DNA from: Williamsia soli
GTDB taxonomy: Bacteria > Actinomycetota > Actinomycetes > Mycobacteriales > Mycobacteriaceae
Assembly (NCBI RefSeq): GCF_017377795.1
Contig: NZ_JAFRDR010000008.1
Coordinates: forward strand, 186,001-250,000
Length of the DNA: 64,000 bases
Direction: 5' to 3'
How positions within the stretch are numbered: position 1 is the first letter of the stretch; every line of letters starts with the position of its first letter. The translations under genes were made by a program, and so were the position numbers. This document shows, in pieces, positions 9,401-18,367 of this stretch. The notes beneath the pieces are model-generated. The model did not search any database. It saw nothing but the letters and a program-made list of their open reading frames with translations, and was not told the DNA's origin.

Positions 9401-9697
9401 ATCGGTGATCGCCAGCGCTTCCAGCCCGAGCCGGTAAGCCTCTTCGGCCATCTCTTCCGGACTGCTGGCGCCATCGAGAAAACTGTAGGAGGTGTGGGCG
9501 TGCAATTCGGCGTACCGAGTGTCAGAAACACCACGGTGCAGGGCACCTGCCTCGTACGGCCCGCGCTTGCGCGACCAGGCCGGACTGTCACCACCGTCAC
9601 CGGCGAATGTCTCACCCGGGCGCCCACCAGCAGTCGGGCGCCCAGAAAGAACGCGCTCCATCTCCGACCAGGTCGGAGGGCCATTGTGCCAGCCCAT
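6410..9697 (-). CDS. dnaE2: Error-prone DNA polymerase III alpha-type subunit
   Basis: DnaE2 is the SOS-induced C-family polymerase that performs mutagenic translesion synthesis together with ImuA' and ImuB. The 1095 residues contain an N-terminal PHP domain (TRYAELHAHTSYSFLDGASS at about 60-80), the polymerase palm with GRGSAANSA and the catalytic PDIDVDIE, fingers with GIHSGGMVICDRP and PLFQEQLMQLA, and a C-terminal OB-like region ending GTRSRDWA. The ATG at 9697 lies where transcription from the upstream SOS promoter would begin, so the message is probably leaderless. The replicative DnaE1 is longer (about 1180 residues) and is not in this window. The cassette partner imuA'-imuB lies 6 kb away. 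Confidence 0.96.
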   Translation of the reverse strand: MGWHNGPPTWSEMERVLSGRPTAGGRPGETFAGDGGDSPAWSRKRGPYEAGALHRGVSDTRYAELHAHTSYSFLDGASSPEEMAEEAYRLGLEALAITDHNGFYGVVRFAEAALEWELPTVFGSELSLEHDSARTGVADPEGAHLLVLARGQEGYRRLSRQLADGHMAAGEKGLLRFDIDTLAQAAAGHWLILSGCRKGSVRQALSTGGPSAAEAALRDLIEKFGRDNVVMELTAQGAADDDERNAALAWVARRNRVATVATTGAHFSAPHRRRLAMAMAAVRARRSLDDMDGWLGPLGGAHLRSGDEMMRLLSAHPDAIDNAAMLARDLAFGLHLIAPKLPPFDVPEGYTESSWLRELTARGALERYGPPQSHPQAYQQIEHELNVIDSLGFPGYFLVVHDIVSFCRTHDILCQGRGSAANSAVCYSLGVTAIDPVGNSLLFERFLSPARDGPPDIDVDIESDRREEAIQYVYQRYGRQNAAQVANVITYRGKSSVRDMARALGYSVGQQDAWSKQVQRYDKAQPTDSDIPDDVLDLAGQINGMPRHLGIHSGGMVICDRPIADVCPTEWARMPNRSVLQWDKDDCAAIGLVKFDLLGLGMLSAIHYAIDFLAEHRGIHVDLAKIDLTEPAVYDMLCKADTVGVFQVESRAQMATLPRLKPRKFYDLVVEVALIRPGPIQGGSVHPYIRRRNGLEEATCEHPSMKPALERTLGVPLFQEQLMQLAVDVAGFSSAEADQLRRAMGSKRSPEKMERLRARFYEGMKELHGITGEVADRVFEKMAAFANFGFPESHSQSFASLVFYSSWLKLHHPAAFCAALIKAQPMGFYSPQSLVADARRHGVKVHGPDVNLSQPHADLENAGLDVRLGLGSVKHIGIDLAEAIVAERTSGGAFTNAADLSRRCDVNTRQLEALATAGALECFGTSRRQALWDAGAAAQEKSDRLPLHEINTSPALPGMSDVEMAASDVWATGVSPGNYPTEFIRPQLDALGVIAAVDLLSVPDGSRVLVGGAVTHRQRPATASGVTFVNLEDETGMINVVCSVGLWAKYRKLAQTAPALLIRGRVQNAEGAVTVVAERLQRMDLRVGTRSRDWA

Positions 9698-9702
9698 AAC
9701 TC

Positions 9703-9731
9703 ACTATATCGAACACATATTCGATAGACAA
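9703..9731 (-). promoter_or_regulatory. SOS-regulated dnaE2 promoter with LexA box filling the spacer
   Basis: On the minus strand TTGTCT (9731-9726) and TATAGT (9708-9703) are separated by exactly 17 bases, and the spacer is occupied by TCGAATATGTGTTCGA (9724-9709). This matches the actinobacterial LexA consensus TCGAAC-N4-GTTCGA with one deviation. Bound LexA would lie between the -35 and -10 elements. TATAGT is five bases from the ATG, implying a leaderless transcript. Confidence 0.88.
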
Positions 9732-9821
9732 GTTACCTGTTACCCTCGACACATCAATGTCGGTTCGCGGGTGGGGACAGCGCCTCTGGCGGGGCTTCAC
9801 CTTTCAAGGAGGAGCGCATCA

Positions 9822-11948
9822 ATGCCCGACTACTTCATCACCGGTGGCACCGGCTTCATCGGGCGCCGGGTTCTACCCCTGCTACTCGCCGCTCTCGAGG
9901 CCGACGAGGCAAGCGGGGTCGACTCGACGGTGTTCGTGTTGGTCCGGCCGGGATCTGTGGAGCGATTGACCACCGCGAGGGCCGACTGGCTGGGCGGCGA
10001 TCGCATCACGGCCGTCGAGGGTGACCTGACCGCGGCAGATCTCGGCGTCGACACCACCGCACACGACCTGTCGAACATCGAGCACGTCCTGCACCTGGGT
10101 GCGATCTACGACATGGCGGCCAGCGCCGCCGATCAGCAATCCGCCAATGTCGACGGCACGGCCCGGGTCATCGCATTCGCACGCGAACGCGGCGCGATGC
10201 TGCATCACGTGTCGTCGATCGCGGTCGCAGGCGACCATGCCGGAGAGTTCACAGAGGCCGATTTCGATCTGGGACAGAGATTCCCATCTCCCTATCACCG
10301 CACCAAGTTCGAATCCGAGAGACTCGTCCGCGATGCCGAAGACCTACGCTGGCGGGTCTATCGGCCTGCGATCGTGGTGGGCGATTCTGTCACCGGCGAA
10401 ATGGACAAGGTCGACGGGCCGTACTACTTCTTCGGCTATCTGCGCGAACTCGGCCGCCTCCCCTCTCGATGGACCATCCCCATGCCCGACATGGGTCTGA
10501 CCAACATGGTGCCCGTCGACTTCGTCGCCGAAGCGCTGGTGACCCTCATGCGTCACGATCTGGCCGAGGCACCGCCCGGCACTCCGGATCCCGGCGGCGA
10601 GGTGTTCCATCTCGTCAGTCCGCACCCCCAGACGATCACCGAGATGTACAACGCGATCGCGCCTGCATTCGCCGGACCGCACGGCCGCGACCTGGTGCCC
10701 CACCGATTCGTTGCGCCGGTCGTCGACCGCAGCTCGCACGGGGTGATCCGGACCGGACGCGATCTCATCGCCCGGCAGCAGGGCATCCCGCCCGCCATCC
10801 TCGACACCCTCTCGATCCCCACGACCTTCAAGGCCGACAAGACCTTCGGAGTCCTGGCCGGTTACGGGGTGGCCCTACCCGACCTCTCCGACTACGGACC
10901 GAACCTCTGGCGGTACTGGCATGAGCACCTCGACCCCAATCGACACCGCCGGCGCAATCCGGCAGGCCCGCTCGCCGGCTTGCACATTCTGATCACCGGG
11001 GGCTCGACGGGTATCGGCAAGGAGACCGCTCGGCAATGCGTACGCAAGGGCGCCGTGGTCTTCCTGCTGGCGCGTGGCGCCGACGAACTCGCGGCGGCAG
11101 TCGATGAGCTGCGATCCGAACAGACTGAACAAAACGGACACCGCGGCGAGGCGTACGCCTACCCCTGTGACATCACAGACAGCGAGGCGGTGAACCTCAC
11201 GATCAAGGCCATACTCACCGAACACGACCACGTCGACGTCCTCGTGAACAACGCCGGGCGCTCGATTCGGCGGGCGACCATCGACGCGGTGGACCGCAGT
11301 CATGATTACGAACGAACAATGGCTGTCAATTACTTCGGCGCGGTGCACCTGACTCTGGCATTGTTGCCTCATATGAAGGAGCGCAACGTCGGGCACATCG
11401 TGAATGTGTCGAGTATCGGTGTGCAGGCGCGCGGACCGCGCTTTGCCGCGTACGTGGCGTCGAAAGCTGCCCTGGAGGCGTTCAGCGATGTCACCGCCAC
11501 GGAAACGCTCTCCGACCACATCACGTTCACCAACATCCACATGCCGCTCACGCGGACAAAGATGATCGCGCCCACCGAGGCGTATGACAATGCGCGGGTC
11601 CTTAGTCCACACACCGCGGCGGCGATCGTGGTGCGCGGCATCGTCGAGAAGCCACGCCGTATCGACACCCCACTCGGCACGCTCGCGCAGATCGGTCAGT
11701 TCCTCACTCCGAAGCTGACCGGCCGCCTGCACCATCAGGGTTATCTACTCTTCCCTGATTCCGCGGCCGCCCGAGGCAAAGCCGAAGCCTCCGAATCAAA
11801 TCGGGAAACAGACGTGATCACACGGGCACACGGCGTACGCGACCGCGCCCATGCACTCGCCCGACCGGCCCGGGTGGCGATGGTCGAAAGTGGCGCCCGC
11901 CGTATGACCCGTAAGACATTGAACCGAATACCAGGGATTTCGTGGTAG
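9822..11948 (+). CDS. Two-domain SDR protein, AcrA1-like fatty acyl reductase
   Basis: A 708-residue fusion starting at ATG 9822 behind a strong AAGGAGGAG site. The N-terminal half is an extended short-chain dehydrogenase (FITGGTGFIG at 5-14, YHRTKFESE as the YxxxK site) of the male-sterility/fatty acyl-CoA reductase type. The C-terminal half is a classical SDR (LHILITGGSTGIGKETA near 388, NNAGRS, VSSIGV and YVASK). This matches Rv3391 (AcrA1) of M. tuberculosis, proposed to reduce acyl-CoA to aldehyde or alcohol for wax ester or lipid synthesis. Its stop overlaps the GTG start of the next gene, so the three-gene unit is translationally coupled. Exact substrate is unproven. Confidence 0.85.
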   Translation: MPDYFITGGTGFIGRRVLPLLLAALEADEASGVDSTVFVLVRPGSVERLTTARADWLGGDRITAVEGDLTAADLGVDTTAHDLSNIEHVLHLGAIYDMAASAADQQSANVDGTARVIAFARERGAMLHHVSSIAVAGDHAGEFTEADFDLGQRFPSPYHRTKFESERLVRDAEDLRWRVYRPAIVVGDSVTGEMDKVDGPYYFFGYLRELGRLPSRWTIPMPDMGLTNMVPVDFVAEALVTLMRHDLAEAPPGTPDPGGEVFHLVSPHPQTITEMYNAIAPAFAGPHGRDLVPHRFVAPVVDRSSHGVIRTGRDLIARQQGIPPAILDTLSIPTTFKADKTFGVLAGYGVALPDLSDYGPNLWRYWHEHLDPNRHRRRNPAGPLAGLHILITGGSTGIGKETARQCVRKGAVVFLLARGADELAAAVDELRSEQTEQNGHRGEAYAYPCDITDSEAVNLTIKAILTEHDHVDVLVNNAGRSIRRATIDAVDRSHDYERTMAVNYFGAVHLTLALLPHMKERNVGHIVNVSSIGVQARGPRFAAYVASKAALEAFSDVTATETLSDHITFTNIHMPLTRTKMIAPTEAYDNARVLSPHTAAAIVVRGIVEKPRRIDTPLGTLAQIGQFLTPKLTGRLHHQGYLLFPDSAAARGKAEASESNRETDVITRAHGVRDRAHALARPARVAMVESGARRMTRKTLNRIPGISW

Positions 11949-13069
11949 CTCCTTCAGAAGATTCCCACAGCGGCACCGACATCGGCCGCGTCTCCAGAGT
12001 CCTGGCCGCAACCGCAGGACTCGACACTCCCTTGGCCGTGGTGGACGAAGTGGTGCTGGACGCCAACCTCGACCGAATGGCCGAGTTCGCATCCGCCGCC
12101 GGTGTCGCGCTCCGACCACACGGAAAAACCCACAAGAGCCCGGAACTGGCGGCCCGTCAGATCTCCCGCAGCGCAATCGGTTTGACGGTGGCCACCATTG
12201 GTGAGGCTGAGATCTTTGCAGCCTCAGGGGTCACCGACCTGTTCATCGCCTATCCCCTGTGGCTCACCGAGGGAAAGGCCCGTAGGCTCCGCGCGATCAT
12301 GGAGCACGCCGAGGTCCTGCTCGCGGTTGATTCCGCTGCCGGCGCCGCCTGTCTGGCGCACCACCTGCCACACGCACGAGTCGTCGTCGAGGTCGACAGT
12401 GGTCAGCACCGCACCGGTGTCCACCCACAGCGGGCGGGCGACATCGGGCACAGCGCTGCGGCGGCCGGTCTACAGGTCCTCGGCATCTTCACGTTCCCAG
12501 GACACAGCTACTTTCCGGGCCGACCGGCGGCGGTCGGGGTTCAGGAGGCCAATGCGCTGGCCATGGCCGCCCAGTCGCTGCGGGCGGTCGGCATCGACCC
12601 GGTGATCAGGAGTGGCGGATCGACGCCGTCGGTTGCCCACGCCGATCCCACCGTGCTCACAGAGATCCGGCCCGGGGTCTACCCCTTCAACGATGCCCAG
12701 CAGGTGGAGCTGGGTGTGTGCTCGTTGCCAGACGTGGCGCTGACCGTCGTGACCACTGTCGTCCATCTCGACGGCAACAAAGCCGTCCTCGACGCAGGCA
12801 GCAAGGCGGTCGGAGCTGATCACCCGGCCTGGGCCACCGGGGGCGGTCGACTGCCGGAGTTCGGCGACGCCCGCGTCACGTCGTTGTCCGAACACCACGC
12901 GACCGTCGACTTCACCGATTCCGCTGAGCGGCCCGGGCTGGGCGACCGGGTGCGACTGGCCCCCAATCACGTATGTACAGCAGTGAATCTGACCGATGAA
13001 TTGGTGATCGTCGACCATCACGGCACACTGACCAGATGGCCGGTGACCGCCCGCGGGGCGAACGCATGA
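11942..13069 (+). CDS. Fold-type III PLP enzyme, D-serine dehydratase/D-threonine aldolase-like
   Basis: A 375-residue alanine-racemase-fold enzyme. RPHGKTHKSPELA near residues 58-70 carries the PLP-binding lysine, and the C-terminal PNHVCTAVNL has the His-x-Cys metal-ligand arrangement of eukaryotic-type D-serine dehydratase and D-threonine aldolase. It is therefore likely a metal- and PLP-dependent lyase acting on a D-hydroxy amino acid; the substrate is not determinable. The GTG start overlaps the reductase stop by 7 bases, and the TGA overlaps the ATG of the serpin gene. The combination with a lipid reductase and a serpin is unusual and does not suggest an obvious pathway. Confidence 0.82.
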   Translation: MVAPSEDSHSGTDIGRVSRVLAATAGLDTPLAVVDEVVLDANLDRMAEFASAAGVALRPHGKTHKSPELAARQISRSAIGLTVATIGEAEIFAASGVTDLFIAYPLWLTEGKARRLRAIMEHAEVLLAVDSAAGAACLAHHLPHARVVVEVDSGQHRTGVHPQRAGDIGHSAAAAGLQVLGIFTFPGHSYFPGRPAAVGVQEANALAMAAQSLRAVGIDPVIRSGGSTPSVAHADPTVLTEIRPGVYPFNDAQQVELGVCSLPDVALTVVTTVVHLDGNKAVLDAGSKAVGADHPAWATGGGRLPEFGDARVTSLSEHHATVDFTDSAERPGLGDRVRLAPNHVCTAVNLTDELVIVDHHGTLTRWPVTARGANA

Positions 13070-14325
13070 AACCGCTGTGGACGGTGGTCGCCGCCGCCGC
13101 ACTGACGGTCACCGCGTGCGCGCAGGGCGCGGAGGCGACCTCCACTGCGCAACTGACCAAGGCCTCCGGAGTGCGCTTCGACGAAATCGGCATCGACGAA
13201 GTGCGCAGCGCCGCAAACGAACTGGTCGAGCGCACCACCGGATTCGGTGTCGACATGCTACGGCAGACCGGACTGGACGCCAACGAGGTGGTGTCACCGT
13301 GGGGTGCGATGCTCACGCTGCAGATGCTTCGCGCAGGCGCAGGTGGCACCACCGCTGCCGAACTCGATGCGGTGCTCGGCGCGACCGACGACGACGCCAT
13401 CGCGGCGATGATCGGTCAGCTCGACCGGGTTGACGGCAATCCCGGCGATGTCGACAAAGAGAACCCCCCGACGCCACCGGTGTTCCACGAGGCCACCGGA
13501 ATTTTCATCGACGAGTCACTCGATGTCGGTCAGGACTACCTCGCGACCCTGGGACGCGTCTTCGACAGTGGTGTCTACCCGGTTGATTTCGCCGAGCCGC
13601 AGACGGAGGCCGCCATCAACAAATGGTTGTCGATCAACACCGGTGGCGAGATCACCGAAACCCCGACGACCTACGATCCCGAGACCGTGATCAGTCTGCT
13701 GTCCACCGTGTTCCTCGCCGCCGCGTGGGAGCAGCCGTTCTCCCCGGCATCCACCGCCCGCGCTGATTTCACGTCCGCGAACGGGGCGGTCGGCGACGTC
13801 GACATGATGAACGCGGTTGTCACCGTGCCGTTCGGTCGAGGAGCAGGCTGGACTGGTGTGCAGTTGCCGTACTCAGCCGGCCTGGCGATGCAGGTGTTCC
13901 TGCCGGAGACGGGCCTGGACCCCTTTGTCACCGATGCGGCACTCGCAGACGCCTCGAATGCCCTTCGGTCGGCGCCGGAGACCTTGACCGCGGTCAGCTT
14001 GCCGAAATGGGATATCACGACCTCGGTGGACCTGAAGGCCACCCTGGAGCGGCTCGGTGTTCGCGATCTGTTCGGTGACACAGCCGATCTGTTCGCGATC
14101 AGTCCGCAACTCGCGGTCACCGCGGCAGCTCAGGACAGCACCATCACCGTGGGAGAGAAGGGAACTCTCGCGGCATCGGTCACTCAGATCGACGTCGGCG
14201 TCACTGCGCTGCCGCCGCAAGAACCCGCCGAGTTCTTCGTCGCGAATCGGCCTTTCATCTTCCAGATCATCGACACCGCAACAGGTTTGCCACTCTTCCT
14301 CGGAACGATGACCAAGCCCCGGTAG
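13066..14325 (+). CDS. Serpin family lipoprotein (serine protease inhibitor)
   Basis: A 419-residue serpin starting at ATG 13066. The N-terminus (MKPLWTVVAAAALTVTACAQ) is a lipoprotein signal with lipobox VTAC, so the mature protein is probably anchored outside the membrane. Serpin features are the SPWGAMLTLQMLRAGAGG helix, the FLAAAWEQPF breach region, the hinge VGEKGTLAAS, which keeps the small residues needed for loop insertion in inhibitory serpins, and the C-terminal signature FFVANRPFIFQIIDTATGLPLFLG. The reactive-loop P1 residue lies around VTQIDVGVTALPP and cannot be fixed by eye. Bacterial serpins are uncommon, and the coupled position behind a PLP enzyme is odd. Confidence 0.9.
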   Translation: MKPLWTVVAAAALTVTACAQGAEATSTAQLTKASGVRFDEIGIDEVRSAANELVERTTGFGVDMLRQTGLDANEVVSPWGAMLTLQMLRAGAGGTTAAELDAVLGATDDDAIAAMIGQLDRVDGNPGDVDKENPPTPPVFHEATGIFIDESLDVGQDYLATLGRVFDSGVYPVDFAEPQTEAAINKWLSINTGGEITETPTTYDPETVISLLSTVFLAAAWEQPFSPASTARADFTSANGAVGDVDMMNAVVTVPFGRGAGWTGVQLPYSAGLAMQVFLPETGLDPFVTDAALADASNALRSAPETLTAVSLPKWDITTSVDLKATLERLGVRDLFGDTADLFAISPQLAVTAAAQDSTITVGEKGTLAASVTQIDVGVTALPPQEPAEFFVANRPFIFQIIDTATGLPLFLGTMTKPR

Positions 14326-14387
14326 CGGTCCCCGCTGGCAGACATGGGGTGGCTGTTCTCCACAGGGACCGACGTGGGGGTGGATGA

Positions 14388-15755
14388 TCAGACCGCGGCA
14401 AGTCCCTGTTCACGCACGTCAGCGGGAAGGTCATCGTTCGGATGGCCCAGGCCTAGATGGTCACGCAGGGTGGATCCGGTGTACTCGGTACGGAACAGAC
14501 CGCGTCGCTGCAACTCGGGCACCACATAGTCGACGAAGTCGTTGAATGTGCCCGGAGTCTGCGCCGTGGAGACGATGTAGCCGTCAGCCTCACCACCGGT
14601 GAACCCGGCCTCTATCTCGTCGGCCACATCAGATGCGGTTCCGACGAACTGCGGCAGCATCACGCCCTGGGCATACAGTTTGCCGATGTCACGGACGGTG
14701 AGTTTGTCGCGTCGGCTGAGCCTGCGGGCCACGTCGAAGAGGCCCTGCGAACCGGCCACCGTGAGATCTTCGAGAGGGGCGTCGAGATCGTACTGAGAGA
14801 AGTCATGATCAGTGTGCACCGACAGCGTGATCAGACCCGAGATCGGATCGGCGAGTTCGTTGTGGAAGGCCTGTTTCTCGCGGGCAATCGACTCCGTCTC
14901 GCCGATGAACGGGATGAACGACGGCAGGACCTTGACGTGGTCGGGATTGCGGCCGACGTTGACCACGCGCGACTTGATGTCGTCGTAGTAGGCACGACGC
15001 CCCTCCGGGGTGGGATCGATCTCGAAGATCGCCTCCGCCCAGCGGGCAGCGAAATCTCTTCCGGTGGAGGATGATCCGGCCTGAATCAACACCGGCCGAT
15101 GTTGCGGGGATCGCGGCTGGTTCAGAGGACCGCGCGTACGGTAGAACTCGCCCGCGTGGTCGACGGTGCGCACCTTGTCAGGGTCGGCCCACACTCCGGA
15201 GGCCTTGTCCGCGACGACTGCGTCCTCGTCCCATGCCGACCACAGCTTGATGGCGGCCTGCACGAATTCCTCCGCTTTGAGGTACCTCTCGCCATGGGCG
15301 ACATGCTCGTCGAAGCCGAAGTTGAACGCTTCTGCCTGGGTCAGCGACGTGACGATGTTCCACGCCACGCGGCCGCGGGAGATGTGGTCGAGCGAACCGA
15401 AGACCCGCGCCAGCTCGTAGGGATGGAAGTACGTTGTCGACTTCGTGATCGCGATACCCAGATGCGTTGTGACTGCCGCGATGCTGGCGGCGACGATGCT
15501 GGGATCGAGGGTGGCGGCGGCCTGCGTTCCCCGGCGCAACGGCTCGGACTGATCGTCACCGAATCGCAGTGGCGCAGCCAGCAGATCGGCGAAGAACGCG
15601 AAGTCGAATTTGCCCCGCTCGAGGATCCGCCCCACTCGGTGATAGTGCTCGGGCGAGAAGAACTCCGTGGTCGATCCGGGATGGCGCCACGCAGCATGGG
15701 AGTGGGTGACGGGCGAGGCGATCAGAAATCCGCCCAGATGAAGCTCACGGCTCAT
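14388..15755 (-). CDS. LLM-class flavin-dependent monooxygenase, NtaA/SnaA/DszA family
   Basis: A 455-residue bacterial-luciferase-fold enzyme starting at ATG 15755, behind a GAAGGA ribosome site. Conserved family segments are LHLGGFLIASPVTHSHAAWR, ERGKFDFAFFADLL, GRVAWNIVTS, AEEFVQAAIKLW, PVLIQAGSSSTGRDFAARWAE and a C-terminal GFTGGEADGYI. Length and sequence resemble dibenzothiophene-sulfone monooxygenase DszA and nitrilotriacetate monooxygenase NtaA, which use reduced FMN from a separate reductase. No reductase and no dszB/dszC lie next to it, so desulfurisation should not be assumed. It is a single-gene unit between the serpin (convergent) and imuB. Confidence 0.85.
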   Translation of the reverse strand: MSRELHLGGFLIASPVTHSHAAWRHPGSTTEFFSPEHYHRVGRILERGKFDFAFFADLLAAPLRFGDDQSEPLRRGTQAAATLDPSIVAASIAAVTTHLGIAITKSTTYFHPYELARVFGSLDHISRGRVAWNIVTSLTQAEAFNFGFDEHVAHGERYLKAEEFVQAAIKLWSAWDEDAVVADKASGVWADPDKVRTVDHAGEFYRTRGPLNQPRSPQHRPVLIQAGSSSTGRDFAARWAEAIFEIDPTPEGRRAYYDDIKSRVVNVGRNPDHVKVLPSFIPFIGETESIAREKQAFHNELADPISGLITLSVHTDHDFSQYDLDAPLEDLTVAGSQGLFDVARRLSRRDKLTVRDIGKLYAQGVMLPQFVGTASDVADEIEAGFTGGEADGYIVSTAQTPGTFNDFVDYVVPELQRRGLFRTEYTGSTLRDHLGLGHPNDDLPADVREQGLAAV

Positions 15756-15924
15756 GGTGTAGTCCTTCGAGTTGTCAGCACTGTGTAGAGGCGCTTGCGT
15801 GGCCCCCTGGTTCGAGCACTCGACCATGAAAGACCCGATCAGCCAGACAACCAAGGATTGGCACCATCATGAGCAGAACTAAGCATCCGAGCGTTGATCA
15901 CGCGTATCGTCCCTGCTCAAAGCC

Positions 15925-17505
15925 CTACTCATACACTCCTTCCACCGTCCACTGCCCCTGCTGATAGTGCAGTAGCAGCGCCCGCGAATCTTCGAGCAGC
16001 ACCTGAGCTCTGGCATACGAGCCACCGTGTGAGCCTGCTTCTGACTCGGACCACCATCTCTCGTCGGTGGCCCAGGGACCGGCCCACCAGTTCAGCCGCC
16101 AGGTCCGGCTGCCCCAGGTGAGACTGGCGGGTTCCCCGGTGAAACCACCGCGTCCGGTGACCTCCACCGGATGATCCTCGGCGTCTCGCACGCTCACCGG
16201 CGCCATCGGCAGTATCGACGGGGACGGTCCCGGTACCCGTCCCGGCCACGGCGCCTGCGGGTCTGCCGCGGGCACGAGTTCGTCACCCAACGGCACCAGG
16301 GTGATCTGTTGTCCGGGACCCCGGCCACCACTGCGCAGAGGTATCTGCACCCGATCTCCGCCGAGCAGCCCCTGCACCCGCACCAGAGCCCGACGTACCC
16401 GTTCGGCCACTTCCCCGTCGCCTCCTGTCAGGCCACCACCCGTGAAACCCAATTGCAGTGCGCCCGAACTGATCACCTCCACCGGATCGAGACGCAGCAA
16501 CACCACCGGCCCATCCGGCCGGTCTGCGGCAGTGCGCCCGGACAGCCAGCCCTCCAGTTGCCAGCGGATCCTGTCGGCCGTCGCATCGGGAGTGAGCGGA
16601 TTGGCACAGCGCCAGGTTCGGGAGTACTCGCGACCACTGTCGGTGACCGCCTGCACGGTGAGCCTGGTGCAGGCCACCGACGCCGCCGCGAGCACATCGT
16701 GTAGTTGCGCCGACAATCGGCGGCCGATGAACGCCGCAGCGTCCACTCGATCCACGGGCGGGTCGCACTGGTGCTCCACCACCAGGTCCGGCGGGGGCGC
16801 CTGACCGGACGGCGGGCGCTGCGGCATGGCCCGCGCCGTGCGGTGGGCGTAAATGGCATCGGCCCCGAATCGGGTGGCCACGTCCGCGTCCGACAGACCG
16901 GCGAAGTCGCCGATCGTCCGAAGTCCCATCCGCCACAACAGGTCGACCAACGCGAGGCGATCGTCTGCACACATGCTGGGCTCCACCGCCAATTCAGAGA
17001 TGCGTAGTGGGGCAAGAAAATCGGCGCCTGCGCCCACGGGAATGACCATGCCGCGACGGGCCGCGATGATTGCGGTGAAGAGCTCGTCGGCGATCCCGAC
17101 CTGGGATTCGATACCGCATGCGGAGACGATGTCGGTCAGCTTCTCTGCGGCGATCTCCTCACTGCCGAAATACCGTGCGACACCGCGCGCAGGCAATACC
17201 AGCAGGCCGGGTCGCAGGACCTCCACGAGAGGAATGAGCTCGGCAACCGCTGCCACCACCGGCTCGAACAACCGGGCATCACGGCACTGATCGTTGTCGG
17301 CCACCGTCAACTGCGGACACCTGGCCTGGGCATCACGTTTACGCATGTCCCGCCGTACCCCCAACGCCCGCGCCGATGCCGAGCACGCGATCACTCGCCC
17401 CGCACCCAACACCGCGACCGGCTGATCAGGAGAGAGATCGATGTCCGACGCCGCGGCCACCGCCGGCCAATCCGGACACCAGAGACCGAACACCCGACCG
17501 CTCAC
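15925..17505 (-). CDS. imuB: ImuB-type Y-family polymerase-like mutasome protein
   Basis: ImuB is the adaptor of the DnaE2 mutasome: a Y-family fold without polymerase activity that binds the beta clamp, DnaE2 and ImuA'. The 526-residue product begins FGLWCPDWPAVAAA, replacing the acidic metal-binding motif of active DinB enzymes, consistent with a catalytically dead relative. Finger and little-finger regions follow (DLLWRMGLRTIGDFAGL, RRLSAQLHDVLAAA). The C-terminal tail (SLTWGSRTWRLNWWAGPWATDERWW) is characteristic of ImuB. Its ATG overlaps the imuA' stop by four bases, so both are made from one SOS-inducible message. Confidence 0.93.
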   Translation of the reverse strand: MSGRVFGLWCPDWPAVAAASDIDLSPDQPVAVLGAGRVIACSASARALGVRRDMRKRDAQARCPQLTVADNDQCRDARLFEPVVAAVAELIPLVEVLRPGLLVLPARGVARYFGSEEIAAEKLTDIVSACGIESQVGIADELFTAIIAARRGMVIPVGAGADFLAPLRISELAVEPSMCADDRLALVDLLWRMGLRTIGDFAGLSDADVATRFGADAIYAHRTARAMPQRPPSGQAPPPDLVVEHQCDPPVDRVDAAAFIGRRLSAQLHDVLAAASVACTRLTVQAVTDSGREYSRTWRCANPLTPDATADRIRWQLEGWLSGRTAADRPDGPVVLLRLDPVEVISSGALQLGFTGGGLTGGDGEVAERVRRALVRVQGLLGGDRVQIPLRSGGRGPGQQITLVPLGDELVPAADPQAPWPGRVPGPSPSILPMAPVSVRDAEDHPVEVTGRGGFTGEPASLTWGSRTWRLNWWAGPWATDERWWSESEAGSHGGSYARAQVLLEDSRALLLHYQQGQWTVEGVYE

Positions 17506-18299
17506 AGCGCCACCTTCATGGTGGCCGATTCTTGCGACGCAGAAATCGAATCATGCTGCTCAGCAACGGCGTCCAGCAACTGGACTCGTCCCCCTCTGTC
17601 GACCACATCGAGTCGGGTGCTGGCACCGGCAAACCCACGCCCCACCGAGCGCACCGTCAACGACACCCCACCGAGGCGGCCGTAACCACGCCGCCGCGCA
17701 ACAGGCTGATGCCGGTAGTCACAGACCCTGGATTGCAGCTTCACATGCGCCCCCGACCAGGTGCCGTCGGTGACCACCAGGACTGCGCCTTTACTGCGCG
17801 CACGAGCCATCACCACGCGACTGCGGGACGGCGGCACCGAGATGCCGCCGAGTCCGGCCACCACCAGATCGAGCCCGTCGAGCAACACCGCGGCGATCTC
17901 GACGGGGTCTGGGCCAGGGTCTGGTATCACCGCGATCCGGGACAGATCACCCCCCATCTCCACCACCCCCAGCAGGCACAGTTGCGGCTGTCCGATCACC
18001 GCAACATGTCCGCCGTCAGCACTCACCTGGGCGATCAATGAGAGCAGCAGTGAACGCGCTCCTTCCAGCGCCACCACCGTGCCCCTCACCAACCCCTGCG
18101 CAGGCAACAACTGTTCGAGCGCAGGCGGAACAGCCAGCCGATCCCGATCCGAGTACTTCTCCTGCGGCGTCGTCACCGCTGACATCTGACGTTGTGGCAC
18201 AATTGATTCCGGTCGCGCCCTGGTGGTTGCCGAAGCCAGTGTCTGCCGCAACATCGCCAGCTTCGCAGCCTTGTCCGGGACTGTCTCCATCGCCCGCAT
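17502..18299 (-). CDS. imuA': ImuA' RecA-like mutasome accessory protein
   Basis: A RecA-fold protein required for DnaE2-dependent mutagenesis. I place the start at ATG 18299, preceded by GGAGG at a spacing of five; the frame is open to 18464 but that would place the LexA box inside the gene. The resulting 265 residues contain LPAQGLVRGTVVALEGARSL in the position of a degenerate Walker A, followed by SLIAQVSADGGHVAVIGQPQ and GLDLVVAGLGGI as the Walker B-like strand, without the full GKT. The gene is first in an operon with imuB and is driven by the promoter at 18368-18421. Confidence 0.88.
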   Translation of the reverse strand: MRAMETVPDKAAKLAMLRQTLASATTRARPESIVPQRQMSAVTTPQEKYSDRDRLAVPPALEQLLPAQGLVRGTVVALEGARSLLLSLIAQVSADGGHVAVIGQPQLCLLGVVEMGGDLSRIAVIPDPGPDPVEIAAVLLDGLDLVVAGLGGISVPPSRSRVVMARARSKGAVLVVTDGTWSGAHVKLQSRVCDYRHQPVARRRGYGRLGGVSLTVRSVGRGFAGASTRLDVVDRGGRVQLLDAVAEQHDSISASQESATMKVAL

Positions 18300-18367
18300 C
18301 GCACCCTCCAGATCACTCCTCACCGAGATGAGGAAGCGGCTCAGGGAAGGTGGGCCACCATCAGAAC

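Noticed and set aside
14388-15755. Reading the LLM monooxygenase as DszA of a desulfurisation operon
   Set aside because: No dszB, dszC or flavin reductase is adjacent; the family covers many substrates.
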